64,000 bases of DNA from Calliopum simillimum (Eukaryota; Arthropoda; Insecta; Diptera; Lauxaniidae). The notes beneath the pieces were generated by a model. That model did no database searches. It saw only the letters and a program-made list of their open reading frames with translations, and was not told the DNA's origin. The stretch spans positions 38,004,245 through 38,068,244 of the forward strand of contig OX638372.1 in assembly GCA_951812925.1 (NCBI GenBank), given 5' to 3'. Shown one piece after another: positions 34,873 through 45,058 of the stretch; positions within the stretch are counted from its first letter, which is position 1, and the number at the start of each line of letters is the position of its first letter. A program made the position numbers and the translations under genes.

Positions 34873-35038
34873 TTTTATTTAAATTTAGAAAAACCAGAAC
34901 GTAAACAATAGAAAAAATACAACTTTTAAGTGACAGTGAGGCTTAGAGATGTACAATAACAAAACATTAAACTGTTTGTTATCTGTGATATCATTATCGA
35001 ACAATGCTGCCAGGCCAGAAAATTGAAACAAGTTAATA
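34873..35038 (-). promoter_or_regulatory. Duplicated 5' flank of gene C
   Basis: The same upstream block as in gene B (CCAGAACGTAAACAATAG, GAGATGTACAATAACAAAAC, AATGCTGCCAGGCC). A short deletion after CATTAAACT removes the TATCGATA site present in B. A (TTC)n run follows at 35041-35057. Confidence 0.5.
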
Positions 35039-35084
35039 CCTTCTTCTTCTTCTTCAGTTGACACAAGCAATGTTGTGTCAAATC

Positions 35085-35410
35085 CACAAGAGGGCGTGGC
35101 ACCTCTCATATAAGCAAAAGCTTCAAAACACTGTACTGAAAGCGTTTTTTGAGATAACCAAACTAGATTTGACTCAGACACTAAAAACTATAAATGCAAG
35201 CTTTAAGCAAAAACTGGATAGAATCGGACAAGAGGGCGTGGCTCGTCCCATATAAGCAAAAGCTTCAAAACGCTATTCTGAAAACATTTTTTCAGATAAT
35301 CCAACCAAATTTCACTTAAATACTAAGAACTATATATGCAAACTCTGAGAAAAACTGGGTGAATTCGGAGGGCGTGGCACCTCCCATATTAGCAATATTT
35401 TCAAGTTAAT
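35085..35410. repeat. Tandem GGGCGTGGC repeats of about 130-140 bp
   Basis: Units begin at AAGAGGGCGTGGCACCTCTC (near 35090), AAGAGGGCGTGGCTCGTCCC (near 35230) and GGAGGGCGTGGCACCTCCC (near 35370). They contain CAAAAGCTTCAAAACRCT and AAATGCAA. They are inverse to the array at 9981-10530 and nearly the same as 46420-46745, which continues into a mini-me-like core. Confidence 0.7.
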
Positions 35411-35515
35411 ACCATAAAGGCGTTTTATATTATCAGTCTAGCCATCAAACTGGTCATCAATATGTCAGACCAAGTTTTTGTTTATATGTTCAATAAACTG
35501 TTAATCAGGCATGTT

Positions 35516-35744
35516 CTGAAATCCGATTCATTTCGGAATCGGAATGAAAGCAATTTTCAAAAGCTCCCCATTTCGTTAATTAACACCAAATCAGATTTAT
35601 GTTTCGGTTAATCGAATAGGAACCATAAGCAAATTTTATTTGTTGACAGACAAACCCGATTCCATCTTTTTTGTCGCAATGCAGAGCTCTTGAAGATTGC
35701 TTTCATTCCCAATTCGAAGTAAATAGGATTTCAGAACATGCCTG
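35516..35744. mobile_element. MITE of about 229 bp with CAGGCATGTTCTGAAATCC ends
   Basis: CAGGCATGTTCTGAAATCC and GGATTTCAGAACATGCCTG are perfect 19-bp TIRs. Inner matches include AATCGGAATGAAAGCAATTTTC-like arms. CAGG-type ends are common in hAT elements, but no 8-bp duplication is evident (only AAT on both sides). Confidence 0.7.
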
Positions 35745-35935
35745 AATATTTAGTGCTGCTTTCTACACCAAAGAGGAAACAAAGCAACAGCGGATAAAAT
35801 TTGTATGATGGAAATTGATATGCTGATGGAAATAACAAAAATAAATTAGTAAAAAATAGTGGAAACATCAAAATATACACTATAAATTTATTTAAAGGGT
35901 CCACAGCAACAATTTGTAATTTTTTTAACCCACAT

Positions 35936-37013
35936 GTATGTATGTATGTATTCTCCTTTAACTCCTAGGAGGAGCATAGGGCCAATATGAAATCTCTCCA
36001 TTTGTCACGATCCCTTGCGATGACTTTGATCTCTTGCCACGATTTTCCCGATTCTTGGATTTCCTTTTTCAACGACCTTTTCCAGTTGGTTTTGGGTCTA
36101 CCACGTCCTCTACTGCCTTGTGGATTCCACTCAAGGGCCTGGCGACAAACTTCGCTGTGTGGTTTCCGGAGAGTGTGACCAATCCATCCCCATTTGCGCA
36201 GCTTGATCTCGTTTGCTATAGCCTTCTGTTTGCATTTTTGATGTAGCTCGGCATTTGATATAGTGCGAGGCCACCAAACCTTTAGTATACGCCTTAAGCA
36301 TTTGTTGACGAATACTTGCAGCTTGTTCGTAAGTTGTTCAGTAACAAGCCATGTTTCGCACCCATATAACAAAACCGATTTCACATTCGAATCAAAAATG
36401 CGCACTCTCGTTTTGGTGGATATAACGGATGAAGACCATATTTTGTTCAGTTGAGCAAACGCGCCTTTTGCTTTTGCTATTCTTGAGTTGATATCCTCTT
36501 TTGCTCCACCATCCATGGAGATAATGCTGCCTAGATACGTGAAGCTATCGACGTTTCCGATGTCATCACTGCCAGCTTTAAACGTGATGTCATTGCTTGC
36601 GTTTAGCTTCATGCTTTTAGTCGTGGATACGTTGATTTTTAGGCCGGCCTTTTGTGATTCCAAGACAAGGTCTTCAATTTTGCTTTGCATATCTGAATGT
36701 TTGGACGATAAGAGGCAGATGTCGTCAGCGTAGTCGAGATCTTCCAGATGTTCGGTAAAGTTCCATTGAATACCCCTTTTGGCCTTATTAAGAGCTTTAT
36801 CTAGGATATCATCAAGAACGATAAGGAAGAGTGATGGTGATAGTAAACACCCCTGCCGTACGCCTGAATTAGTGGTGAATGTCGGTGACAACAACCCGTT
36901 GTGTAACACACTGCATTTAAAGCCTTCATATTGTACACGTACTAAGTTTATGGCCTTTGCGGCAATACCTCTTCGTTGCAGTGACGCCCAGATGTTTTCT
37001 CGGGAGAACCCAC
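35936..37013 (-). mobile_element. RTE-like LINE, 5'-truncated, long RT frame
   Basis: The minus-strand frame 35965-36909, open a little further upstream (ENIWASLQRRGIAAKAIN), encodes RT motifs SGVRQGCLLSPSLFLIVLDD and the LDYADDICLL catalytic box, then TYLGSIISMDGG, LLYGCETWLVTEQ and the C-terminal WGWIGHTLRKPH and GRGRPKTNWKRSL blocks typical of RTE-type elements. The 3' end has a CCTAGGAG motif and a (TACA)n-type tail (35936-35951). No stop breaks the frame, so the copy is young, but the N-terminal RT and endonuclease are missing. Confidence 0.88.
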
Positions 37014-37313
37014 ATAATCACCAAAAAAAATGGGTTTTGGCCATTTACTAAAACTTTTTATTGAAATCTTTTCTTTTTAATTAAAAATTAGAGTCTTTCA
37101 GAAAATTAATTTTGTCGTAGTCATAAAATTAAAAGGTTCTCTTCAAGTCAAAGTCATCAAAGTCAAAAAATTTTGTTTTTCGGCAAACTGATTATCAATA
37201 CAGATTGATGAATGTTTACATGATCAGTTTCTCATCAAACTGCATACACTCTCAGATTGATGAAAAAAAAGTGAACTTGGTATCACTTAATATTGATGGC
37301 TAGACTGATAATA

Positions 37314-37892
37314 CTATGATACATTTTTCCAATTTACTACCGCACAGAAGTTAGTAAAGGGTTAACTATAAAAAGTATAATCAGGTCTGTTCCGTAATCT
37401 GCGTGGTTTCAATTACTTTTCATTTTGATGGCTTTTTGATGAAAATAGTGAGTCACATGATAAAAAGTATTATAATCTTTTTTGTGGAGAATTACAGGTT
37501 CTACAAATAATATTGATTTTTATTTACGAAAAGTTACTGTTTCGGAAATATTCGATAAAGTCGAGTTTTTCGACTGACCAGATTTTCACCAATTAACATC
37601 TTTAAAGGTTGAGCTATGCATTGAAATTTTGGTTTACAAATTTTATCCCTTGAGCTAAAATATATCTTAAGTCAAAGAAGATTCTTTAATCAGTTGATCT
37701 TAATGAGTGACTTTCAGTCACTTTATACTTTTCGTAATGCACAGATAACCCTTTTGCAAATCAGAGCCAAAACAAACAACTATTTTTCTAGAACACTAAA
37801 AAATAAGTTATTTATTACAATATATTTGCACAATCGGTAAAACTAAATTAACTTATTTATTAGTCCTTAATGTTACGACCATAATTCTCATC
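37314..37892. other. 3' flank of pseudogene D, no gene seen
   Basis: AT-rich sequence. The part next to D (AACACT.AAAA.AAGTTATTTATTACAATATATT near 37790-37850) matches the 3' flank of gene A, so the duplicated segment extends beyond the coding region. Confidence 0.5.
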
Positions 37893-39104
37893 CTAAACAT
37901 GACATGCAGTAGATGGCTCATTAACATCTGATATTTGTGGCTGTTGCAAAAATATTCCTTCTTGTAACTTTTGCTGTTTTGCTGCTAATTTTTCATCTGA
38001 TTTGTGGGTTTTTAAATGCGCCCGCAAAGCAACTGCCTGTATGAAACGTTTGTCACAAATTTGGCATTGATGTGGTTTCTCTCCTGTATGTCGCATTTTA
38101 TGATGCTTTAAAGTAACAGCTTTACCAAAAGTTTGATCACAATAGCCACATGCAAACCGGCGTATACCTTTATGTACAATACGAACATGTAAATTGAAGT
38201 TGTCGGAACTATTAAAAACACTTGTGCAAAGATGGCACGACCACTGCTTTTCTTTTGTATGATAATTTAAATGTCTTTTCAATTCCGTGCTAGTCGTCGT
38301 CTTCATGCCACAAAATTTACATTCAAACTTTTTGATGCCGGCATGACGCAACTGATGCTCTTTTAATGTATGCTTCGAAGCAAAACGTTTACCACATTGT
38401 TCGCAGTTGTATGGATTTAATTCTTTTGGAAAATGCTTGTAGCGATGTTCTCGTAATTGGGGTGCATTCCGAAAGAAAAGCCCGCAATCTTCGCAAACGT
38501 ATGTCACACGTGGAGCTTGGTTTTCGGTATGCTTACGTCCAAAATGAGATCGATAGCTATCTTTGCGTGTAAATTTTTTTTCGCAACCTTCAAATGAGCA
38601 TGTGAATTCATCCATTTGTGGTCTATGTTTTGTATCTATATGAACTTTAAGACGATAAGCTTTGTCATATGCCCAATCACACATTTTACAAGCGAATTCT
38701 TTTAAACCTTGGTGAGTTCGCATATGTGCTTCCATATTGTAGGTTAAACAACGGCGAGTACATTGTGTGCATTGAATCATAACTCTTTTTTCTGCAGTAT
38801 TTTCAGAATCAGGTGGTTGTTGTTTACCATGCTTTTTTGGAATCTTTTTTGTTGGAATTTTAAGTATTTTTTTTCGTTTAACATTGATTAACTCATCAAC
38901 ATCTGTTTCATTTTCTGCTGTATCATATTTAATTTGTTTTGCTTCTATAAGAGTCTCTTCGATTGTATCATAGGTACAGTCCATATATTCGAATGATTCT
39001 TTGTAGTCTTCATTGTCTTCACCAAAATTTTAAATGCTAGCTGTATCTATTTCTAGTTTAAACTCATTTAATTCTTCTTCTTTGCTTGCAATCACTGAAG
39101 GTAT
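37893..39104 (-). pseudogene. Pseudogene D exon 2 (type 1), premature stop but intact fingers
   Basis: Aligned with gene A, the exon starts after TTACAG with IPSVIASKEEELNEF and meets a TAA (39030-39032) after DTASI, where A has a Ser codon. After the stop the frame stays open for over 360 codons through all finger positions to CHV, with an ATG at 38984 (MDCTYD). Finger 1 is damaged (RRCLTYNMEAH is one residue short and lacks Leu); the others keep their ligands. This suggests recent inactivation, or a ZAD-less product from the internal ATG. The acceptor is at 39104/39105. Confidence 0.8.
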
Positions 39105-39445
39105 CTGTAATAAAAAATAAAAAAAAAAAAACATGTAAGTATATTCCGAGGAGAGGATAAATAACTACAATAATACAAAATTTTTCGCGTAAAATGGTAT
39201 ACATTTTGCTTTATTTTTCTTCTGTTAGGGTATGTTGGATTTCAAACTGATGTTTCTGAATGTGTTTATATTTATCATGCTATCTTACTTATGTCTGAAG
39301 TTCCAATAGCATGGGCCAAAAGTTAGTGGTACCCTTCGTATTTCATTAATGCTTTAAATGATATTGATAAATATCTGTGGCAAAAGTGAAAAGCAGCCTA
39401 AGCCATGTATAAGCGAGTATCCAATCTTTTGGTCTGGAAACCTAA

Positions 39446-39588
39446 GGGGCTGTCCATAAACTCCGTGACGCTCCTAAGTGGGGGGGGTGAGCAAGTGTTA
39501 CGCTTGGTGTATTTTGTTTTTTATATGAAGCTACCGTTATATAGGGGGCGGGGTTCATTTTAGCGTCACGGAGTTTATGGACAGCCCC
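39446..39588. mobile_element. Harbinger/Tourist-like MITE, 143 bp, TAA target duplication
   Basis: GGGGCTGTCCATAAACTCCG and its inverse CGGAGTTTATGGACAGCCCC are perfect TIRs continuing through TGACGC. TAA flanks both ends (39443-39445, 39589-39591). A 3-bp TWA duplication with GGGGCTGT ends is typical of PIF/Harbinger elements. A second, incomplete copy starts at 39735 (GGGGCTGTCCATAAACTCCG, then CGTCACGTGACG). Both lie in what was the intron of D. Confidence 0.85.
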
Positions 39589-39965
39589 TAAAACTTGGCT
39601 ATCCCTCAAACTAATTGTCTGTTGCCCAAATGTTATTATAGAAGATTTAGTTTATGAAAGATACTTTTTCACAAGGAGAAAGGTATTGATCATCCTACTT
39701 GGGTCGTTAATTAATTACAGCTAATAATAAATATGGGGCTGTCCATAAACTCCGTGACGCTTCTAGGGGGGGGAGGGGGTTCGAGCAAGCGTCACGTGAC
39801 GACGTTTAAAATAACTTATTTTTTCAGAAGAAAAAAACTAAAAACTAAACTTAAGTTATTCAAAGGTATAAGATTTAATTTTCTTAATTTTTTACGATTT
39901 GGTTGTCAAAGGAGTATCGTTATTTGATTTAAAAGGCCGTTTTGACTCTACGAACTTGGAATTAC

Positions 39966-40299
39966 CAATCGCAATCGACAAGTGCGCTGTAGACTTTTCT
40001 GGCTCGCTACTCTTAATTACATCCAAAATGTTATCCAACGTTTGTTTTGATTGCAAGCACAAGGATCGAAATTCTTTAAAGCTTTCAAATTTTTGAAAAC
40101 ATAATTGGCACAGGAATTTCGGATAGCTATCCTTTTTATTGACTACTGCAGAAGTAAGAAGAGAAATCAACTTGGGCAGCTCCTTGTTATGACTGATATT
40201 GTATTTCTGTGCTTTAGTCGCAGAATTTGTTTCTATCTTTGCTAGGCATGTGCGGCAAAAGGAGTGGATATTTTTACGACTTATTACTTGTATCTTCAT
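39966..40299 (-). pseudogene. Pseudogene D exon 1: ZAD with replaced 3' half
   Basis: From MKIQVISRKNIHSFCRTCL to SSEPEKST it matches gene A closely, with both zinc pairs (CRTC, CQLC) kept. After that the acidic linker of A is absent and unrelated sequence follows. The first usable donor (ATTG|GTAATT at 39966/39965) would leave phase 1, which does not fit the phase-0 exon 2. The open frame continues to 39892. With the stop in exon 2, this makes a full ZAD-finger protein unlikely. Confidence 0.78.
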
Positions 40300-40358
40300 T
40301 TTTATTTAAATTTAGACCAACTTTTTTTGACCAGAACGTAAACAATAAAAAATACAAT

Positions 40359-41138
40359 CTTCTTCTTCTTATTGTATGCTGAACATTACGAACAGCATAA
40401 GTATCAATAAAGGACTATCATAGACTCTAGGTCCTTTTTATAGTCCTTCGCGTGTACCACCAGTACGTATCCGGAAGGCCGATACCAAATCCTGAACGGA
40501 AGACTGGTGTTTTTTCTATTTTCTCGCGCGATTTTAAAAGTTCTTTTTTTTAATTGCCAACGAACGGTAAAATTGACCATTTTATTTTTTTAGTGCAAAA
40601 AAATTAACTGAAATTTTGCGTAACAAATAATCGACCGATATAACTGTTCATTTACAAGACATATGTATTAAACAAAATGACGACATTTTTAAGGTTAAAA
40701 ACCAAAAAACACGTGATGTTTCCAAGTACAATATGACGCTCAAGTACACTTCACAAAATGTTCTTTTATCACGCTTGCAAATTTGCAAAGCAGTTTATCA
40801 CGTCCTTAAAAAGTCTTTTTTTTAAATCATTCGGTATTGCTCTCCAAATAAAAATACAAATGTCACAAATTCGCTACCAACTCAGTTGGTATCACTCATT
40901 TTTTTTTTTTTTAACATAAAAGAAAAAAACGCGTCAATTAAAACTAAAAACACTACACTAAAAGACTGATAATATTAATCTATATAACACTAAAAAGTTC
41001 CTAAACAAAATAACATAGTTTTTTTTTTTTTTTTTAAAGAGTCTGTTTTAACTTTTAACTTTTCATTGTAAAAAACATATATGTTGACCACTTATAACGA
41101 AAACCCGTGCTTCAGCTTACGCGGCCAGCCGAAGAATC
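40359..41138 (-). mobile_element. SINE-like or deleted LINE insertion in D promoter, 13-bp target duplication
   Basis: TAAAAAATACAAT occurs at 40346-40358 and 41139-41151, flanking 780 bp that are absent from the matching 5' flanks of A, B and C. On the minus strand the insert begins ATTCTTCGGCTGGCCGCG and ends with CAATAAGAAGAAGAAG, so it has a (AAG)n tail and a long target duplication, as expected of LINE-driven retroposition. No RT frame is present. A GGACCTAGAGTCTATGATAG / stem-loop precedes the tail. Confidence 0.82.
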
Positions 41139-41151
41139 TAAAAAATACAAT

Positions 41152-41275
41152 ACTTTCAAGTGACAGTGACGTTTAAAGATGTACAATAACAAAACATTAA
41201 ATTCTCGATAACTTTGTTCTGTTATCTGTGATATCACTATTGAGCAATGCTGCCAGGCCAGAAAATTATATCACC
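41152..41275 (-). promoter_or_regulatory. Distal part of duplicated 5' flank of D
   Basis: The shared promoter block (CTTTCAAGTGACAGTGACG, GATGTACAATAACAAAAC, GCAATGCTGCCAGGCC) continues here after the 780-bp insertion, now about 850-980 bp upstream of the D start codon. Confidence 0.55.
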
Positions 41276-42087
41276 TCTTTATGAACAACGTATGTACATT
41301 TCTCGAGAAAAATTTCTAAAATCAGGAAGAACTGGAGATATGTAGCAACACTTAAAAATTCTGGTCTGTTGTTAAGACAAATTAAAAACATGTTACAAAA
41401 ACAACATTAGCTGTGTTTTTGACTGTGCTTGTGTAAGCACATTCTGAGAAACGTATGGGAATGTCACAACTATGTATAATTTAACTCAGATAAGTCTATT
41501 TAAATGCTGTTATAATTGACTTAGAATAGGTTTTAAGCTTTAAACCATATGTAATATTTTAAAACCATCTTTGAAGTGGCGGTTTGCACTAAAAAACATT
41601 TTAAGCAGATTTTTTTTGATTTTGTATGAGAAACTACGTTTCTTTACGTTTCCTTCCCGTTGCCAACAAACTTGACGAAAAATTTGCCTTGTATTCACTG
41701 CCCTGTTTAAACAGACTGAAATATGAATAAACTAATAAGCAAAGATCACCTTTGTAGTATGCTCAGTACTTGGATGTTAACTAAATCTATCACTAATTTT
41801 AAACTTTTTTATCAAATTTTTTAATAATTTATTAGTTAAATTTTACTTAATCCTAATTGATTTCTTAAATAAGCTTTAAAGAAAAGAACTTACTTATTTT
41901 TTAAATTGATCGACATTTAACATTAATTGTTTTATTTTAGATAGTGGGAATACTATAATAAGATTTATATATTGCAATTTTAATCGTTAAAAACTTTATA
42001 AATTTTATTTTTAATTTATGACTTAAGTTTAAAACATGTATCTAACTTACGAAAATATTATTCATACAAACTTAAAGACTGCATTTA
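41276..42087. other. Intergenic; 3' flank of gene E
   Basis: No gene seen. On the minus strand a candidate AATAAA lies at 42004-42009, about 80 bp after the gene E stop. Confidence 0.45.
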
Positions 42088-43374
42088 TCACGCTACACTT
42101 AAGTCTTCAACTAAAGCGAGGCAAGCTGAGTTCACCTCTCCCGCAGAAGGTAAAGTTTGCTGCTGTTGCGTTGCCAATTGCTGTTGCACTTTTTGCTGTT
42201 TCGCTGACAACTTTTCACCCCCTTTATTGTGGGTTTTTAAATGTGTGCGCAATGCGACTACTTGAATAAAACGTTTGCCACAAACATCACATGCATGTGG
42301 TTTCTCTCCAGTATGCCGCATTTCATGATGTTTTAACGTTTCGGCCTTACCAAAACTTTGATCACAATAACGACACGCATAGCGACGTATACCTTTATGA
42401 ACAACACGAACATGTAAACCCAAATTTGCAGAACTGTTAAAAACGCTAGGGCAATCTGGGCAATGCCATTGCTTTTCTTTGGTATGATAATTAATGTGGG
42501 TACGCAGTTCATTACGGGTAGTTTTTTTCATACCACAAAATGGACATTCAAAATTTTTTATACCCGCATGGCGCATTTGGTGTTCTTTAAAAGTACGCTG
42601 TGATGTATAACGTTTTCCACATTGTTCACAATGATATGGATACTCTTCCTCGGAAGCATGTTTAAAACGATGCTCCCGCAATGAAGTTATACTTTTAAAG
42701 GTGCGACCACATTGTTCGCACATGTAAGTTGTCATTGGTGGCTGTGCATCGGTATGCCATTTTCGGTAATGCGCTCGATAAGTTCCATTTCGTCGAAATA
42801 TTTTGCCGCATCCTTCAATCGAACATGTGATTTCTACATCGGCCTCTTGATGCACATCGTTTATGTGAGCTTTTAAACGCGATGCCTTTGTGTAACCACG
42901 ATGACATTGATTACATTGAAATGCCTTTAGACCTTGATGAATTCGCATATGCGCATCTAAATTCTCCTGATTCATGCACCAACGTGTACAGTGCGGACAC
43001 TTAAATTTTGACTCACGTTTCCTCGTCGTTTCAAGTGACGTACCTGCATTTTCATCTTTACGACGTCCGCCTCGCTTTTTAGGAATCTTATCAGCCGGTT
43101 TCTCACATTCAAACTCTTCAGATTCAGTATCAGCAACAAAGGAATCATCTTGATCTTGGTCCTCAGTTTCATTATCTGAAACCGAATGAGTACCATCTTC
43201 TATACAATCGTTTGTGATTTGTACATCTTGAACGCCTTCCATTAATTTTTCGGAACAGTTTTTGTATTCAAATGTTTCTTTACTGTCCAAATTTGTATCC
43301 GTGCCGTTTATGGCAATGTCATTTTCATCCTTGAATTCAATCACATCATCTGAATTTATGAGCATAGAAGCAAT
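42088..43374 (-). CDS. Gene E exon 2: nine C2H2 zinc fingers with Q-rich tail (type 2)
   Basis: This exon encodes 428 residues of a predicted 588-aa protein. After IASMLINSDD come the acidic linker, RGGRRKDEN and nine fingers from about residue 286. Compared with B and C it keeps QEAD between fingers 2 and 3 and a C-terminal tail (SAKQQKVQQQLATQQQQ then LVEDLSVA), like the tail of type 1 genes. It is therefore probably closer to the ancestral type 2 form. Finger 8 is DQSFGKAETL and finger 9 RFIQVVALRTH, which here resemble gene A more than B or C. The acceptor is at 43374/43375. Confidence 0.94.
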   Translation of the reverse strand: MASMLINSDDVIEFKDENDIAINGTDTNLDSKETFEYKNCSEKLMEGVQDVQITNDCIEDGTHSVSDNETEDQDQDDSFVADTESEEFECEKPADKIPKKRGGRRKDENAGTSLETTRKRESKFKCPHCTRWCMNQENLDAHMRIHQGLKAFQCNQCHRGYTKASRLKAHINDVHQEADVEITCSIEGCGKIFRRNGTYRAHYRKWHTDAQPPMTTYMCEQCGRTFKSITSLREHRFKHASEEEYPYHCEQCGKRYTSQRTFKEHQMRHAGIKNFECPFCGMKKTTRNELRTHINYHTKEKQWHCPDCPSVFNSSANLGLHVRVVHKGIRRYACRYCDQSFGKAETLKHHEMRHTGEKPHACDVCGKRFIQVVALRTHLKTHNKGGEKLSAKQQKVQQQLATQQQQTLPSAGEVNSACLALVEDLSVA

Positions 43375-43470
43375 CTGTAATCATAAGAATAAGTATTTAG
43401 TATTATTTAATTAAATAAAAATAAAAATGTGTGGGCCCGCTAATCACGCAATTAATACCCATAAAATAAA

Positions 43471-44021
43471 GAGTCTGTCTATTCGGGGGGACTCGCGTAC
43501 GCGAAAGCTCAATTAGCGTACGCGAAAGCTCAATTAGCGTACGCGAAAAAAGCTTTCGGAAAACTTGTGAACTCGTGAACAGTGAAGTTTTTTCCCCCGG
43601 GGCGCAGCTTCGTTACGCATGATTAATTTAGTGTGCGCGAAATGTTGCGTACGCTATAGTGCATATTAGGAAGTGCAGTACAACTACTACAACAGTAATT
43701 TTACATAAAAGTAGGGGTAAGTGGGCGGCCTGCGGCCGCAACTCAGGATTTAAACCTGTCAGACATCCAACACCGGCTTCGCGGCGGCCTTTAGCCGCAG
43801 ATCAGTATATAATACATCCAATACATAGTTACTAGCCAAATTGCGCGCAGCGTACGCTACAACACTAAATTAATCATGCGTAATCAAGTTCCACGGGGGA
43901 AAGAACTTCTCTGGATTTCGCGTACGCAAGTTTTCCGAAAGCTTTTTTTGCGTATGCTAATTGAGCTTTCGCGTACGCTACGTGAGCTTTCGCGTGCGCG
44001 AGTCCCCCCGAATAGACTTCC
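43471..44021. mobile_element. Mutator-like MITE in gene E intron, 9-bp target duplication
   Basis: The TIRs are GAGTCTGTCTATTCGGGGGG and CCCCCCGAATAGACTTCC. TAAAATAAA flanks both ends (43462-43470 and 44022-44030). GCGTACGCGAAAGCTCAATT is repeated in the left part and inverted in the right. The core GGCGGCCTGCGGCCGCA and the ACACCGGCTTCGCGGCGGCC segment match the gene C element in inverse orientation, so the two are the same family inserted separately. Confidence 0.88.
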
Positions 44022-44470
44022 TAAAATAAATTCAAAATAACAACTACAATAAAAATCAGACGGAAAATTGGGTTTGGAGGCGAATTTTTCAATTACATCG
44101 TTAAGGTATAACTCTATTAAAAAATACATAAGAAAAATAGTGAAACTCATAGAAATATATTTTATTCCTTTTTTGAAGAATCGAAATGAAATATTAAGGG
44201 AGATACATTTTTTGATTTTCACTGTGATCCATTTTGCGATTCCAAATTAAATTATGCATTATTTCCTTGCCTTTACTCCCGTTGTTTGGCAGTGGTATGA
44301 ATGCAAGCACTCCCAACGAAAATCATTGCAAATTGGATATTAAAACTAGAATCAAATTTTAGGACGCTTTATCCCAAGTTTTTAAATCATAGTTTGATTT
44401 AAAACACTGCGGCATAGGGACATAGATAAATACATACATTTCACAATTTATTAATTTTTCTTTAAATTAC

Positions 44471-44950
44471 CAATGTTTTATCATCAGTTTCGTCTTTTGC
44501 GTTTTTATCGTCTATATCAGATTTATTTTCCAGCACTGATTCCGTTTCATTAGAAATACTTTCATCCTGGAACTCTTCTTCTGCTTTGCAAATAACTTCA
44601 TTTTCATCATCAAGCAGTTCAGACTTTGTGTCCACCGATATTTGCTTATCCAAATTAGTTTTCATCCTGCCTTCCAAAATACCATCCAGTGTCCACTTCG
44701 ATTGCATGCACAAGGACCGAAACTCGTTAAAACTATAGAACTTTTTATAACATTGCGGGCATAGAAATTTTGGGTAAGCATCATTTTTGTTAACTTCCAA
44801 CGAAGTAAAAACTGAAATCCAATTGGGCAGCTCCTGCGTCTGAAATACATTGTATTTCTGTCCCTTTGCAACAGAAAATTTGATTACTTCTGTTAAGCAA
44901 GTACGGCAATAAGAATTAATATTTTTGCGCTGAATATGTTGAGTTTTCAT
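44471..44950 (-). CDS. Gene E exon 1: ZAD domain
   Basis: The exon encodes 160 residues from MKTQHIQRKNINSYCRTCL. The zinc pairs are CRTC and CPQC (YPKFLCPQCYKK). The ZAD is more diverged from B and C (EVIKFSVAKGQKYNV, WISVFTSLEV) than the linker after WTLDGILEGRMKTNLDKQ, which is nearly identical. The donor TTG|GTAATT at 44471/44470 is in phase 0. The intron to exon 2 is about 1.1 kb. Confidence 0.92.
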
Positions 44951-45058
44951 AATTTTACGAATTTATTTGTTTTAATAAAATACTCTTTTTCCTTATGCGA
45001 AACGATATAAATAAAAACAAATTATCTGTCACTTTCTAAGTGGTCAAAACATAGAAGT

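Larger units (their letters stand above)
35428..37313. repeat. Region bounded by a 21-bp inverted repeat (TATCAGTCTAGCCATCAA)
   Basis: TATTATCAGTCTAGCCATCA at 35428 is perfectly inverted at 37293-37313. The region contains a smaller hairpin MITE (35516-35744) and an RTE-like LINE. It may be a DNA element that received these insertions, or two separate element ends. No matching ORF or target duplication was seen. Confidence 0.45.

Noticed and set aside
35936..37013. Host gene encoding a 314-aa protein
   Set aside because: The YADD box and C-terminal GRGRPKTNWKRSL block show a non-LTR reverse transcriptase; truncated copies occur at 17826 and 735.
33600..43960. CRISPR-like array from repeated GCGTACGCGAAA
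   Set aside because: The repeats are few, lie in both orientations within MITEs and have no regular unique spacers; the genome is eukaryotic.
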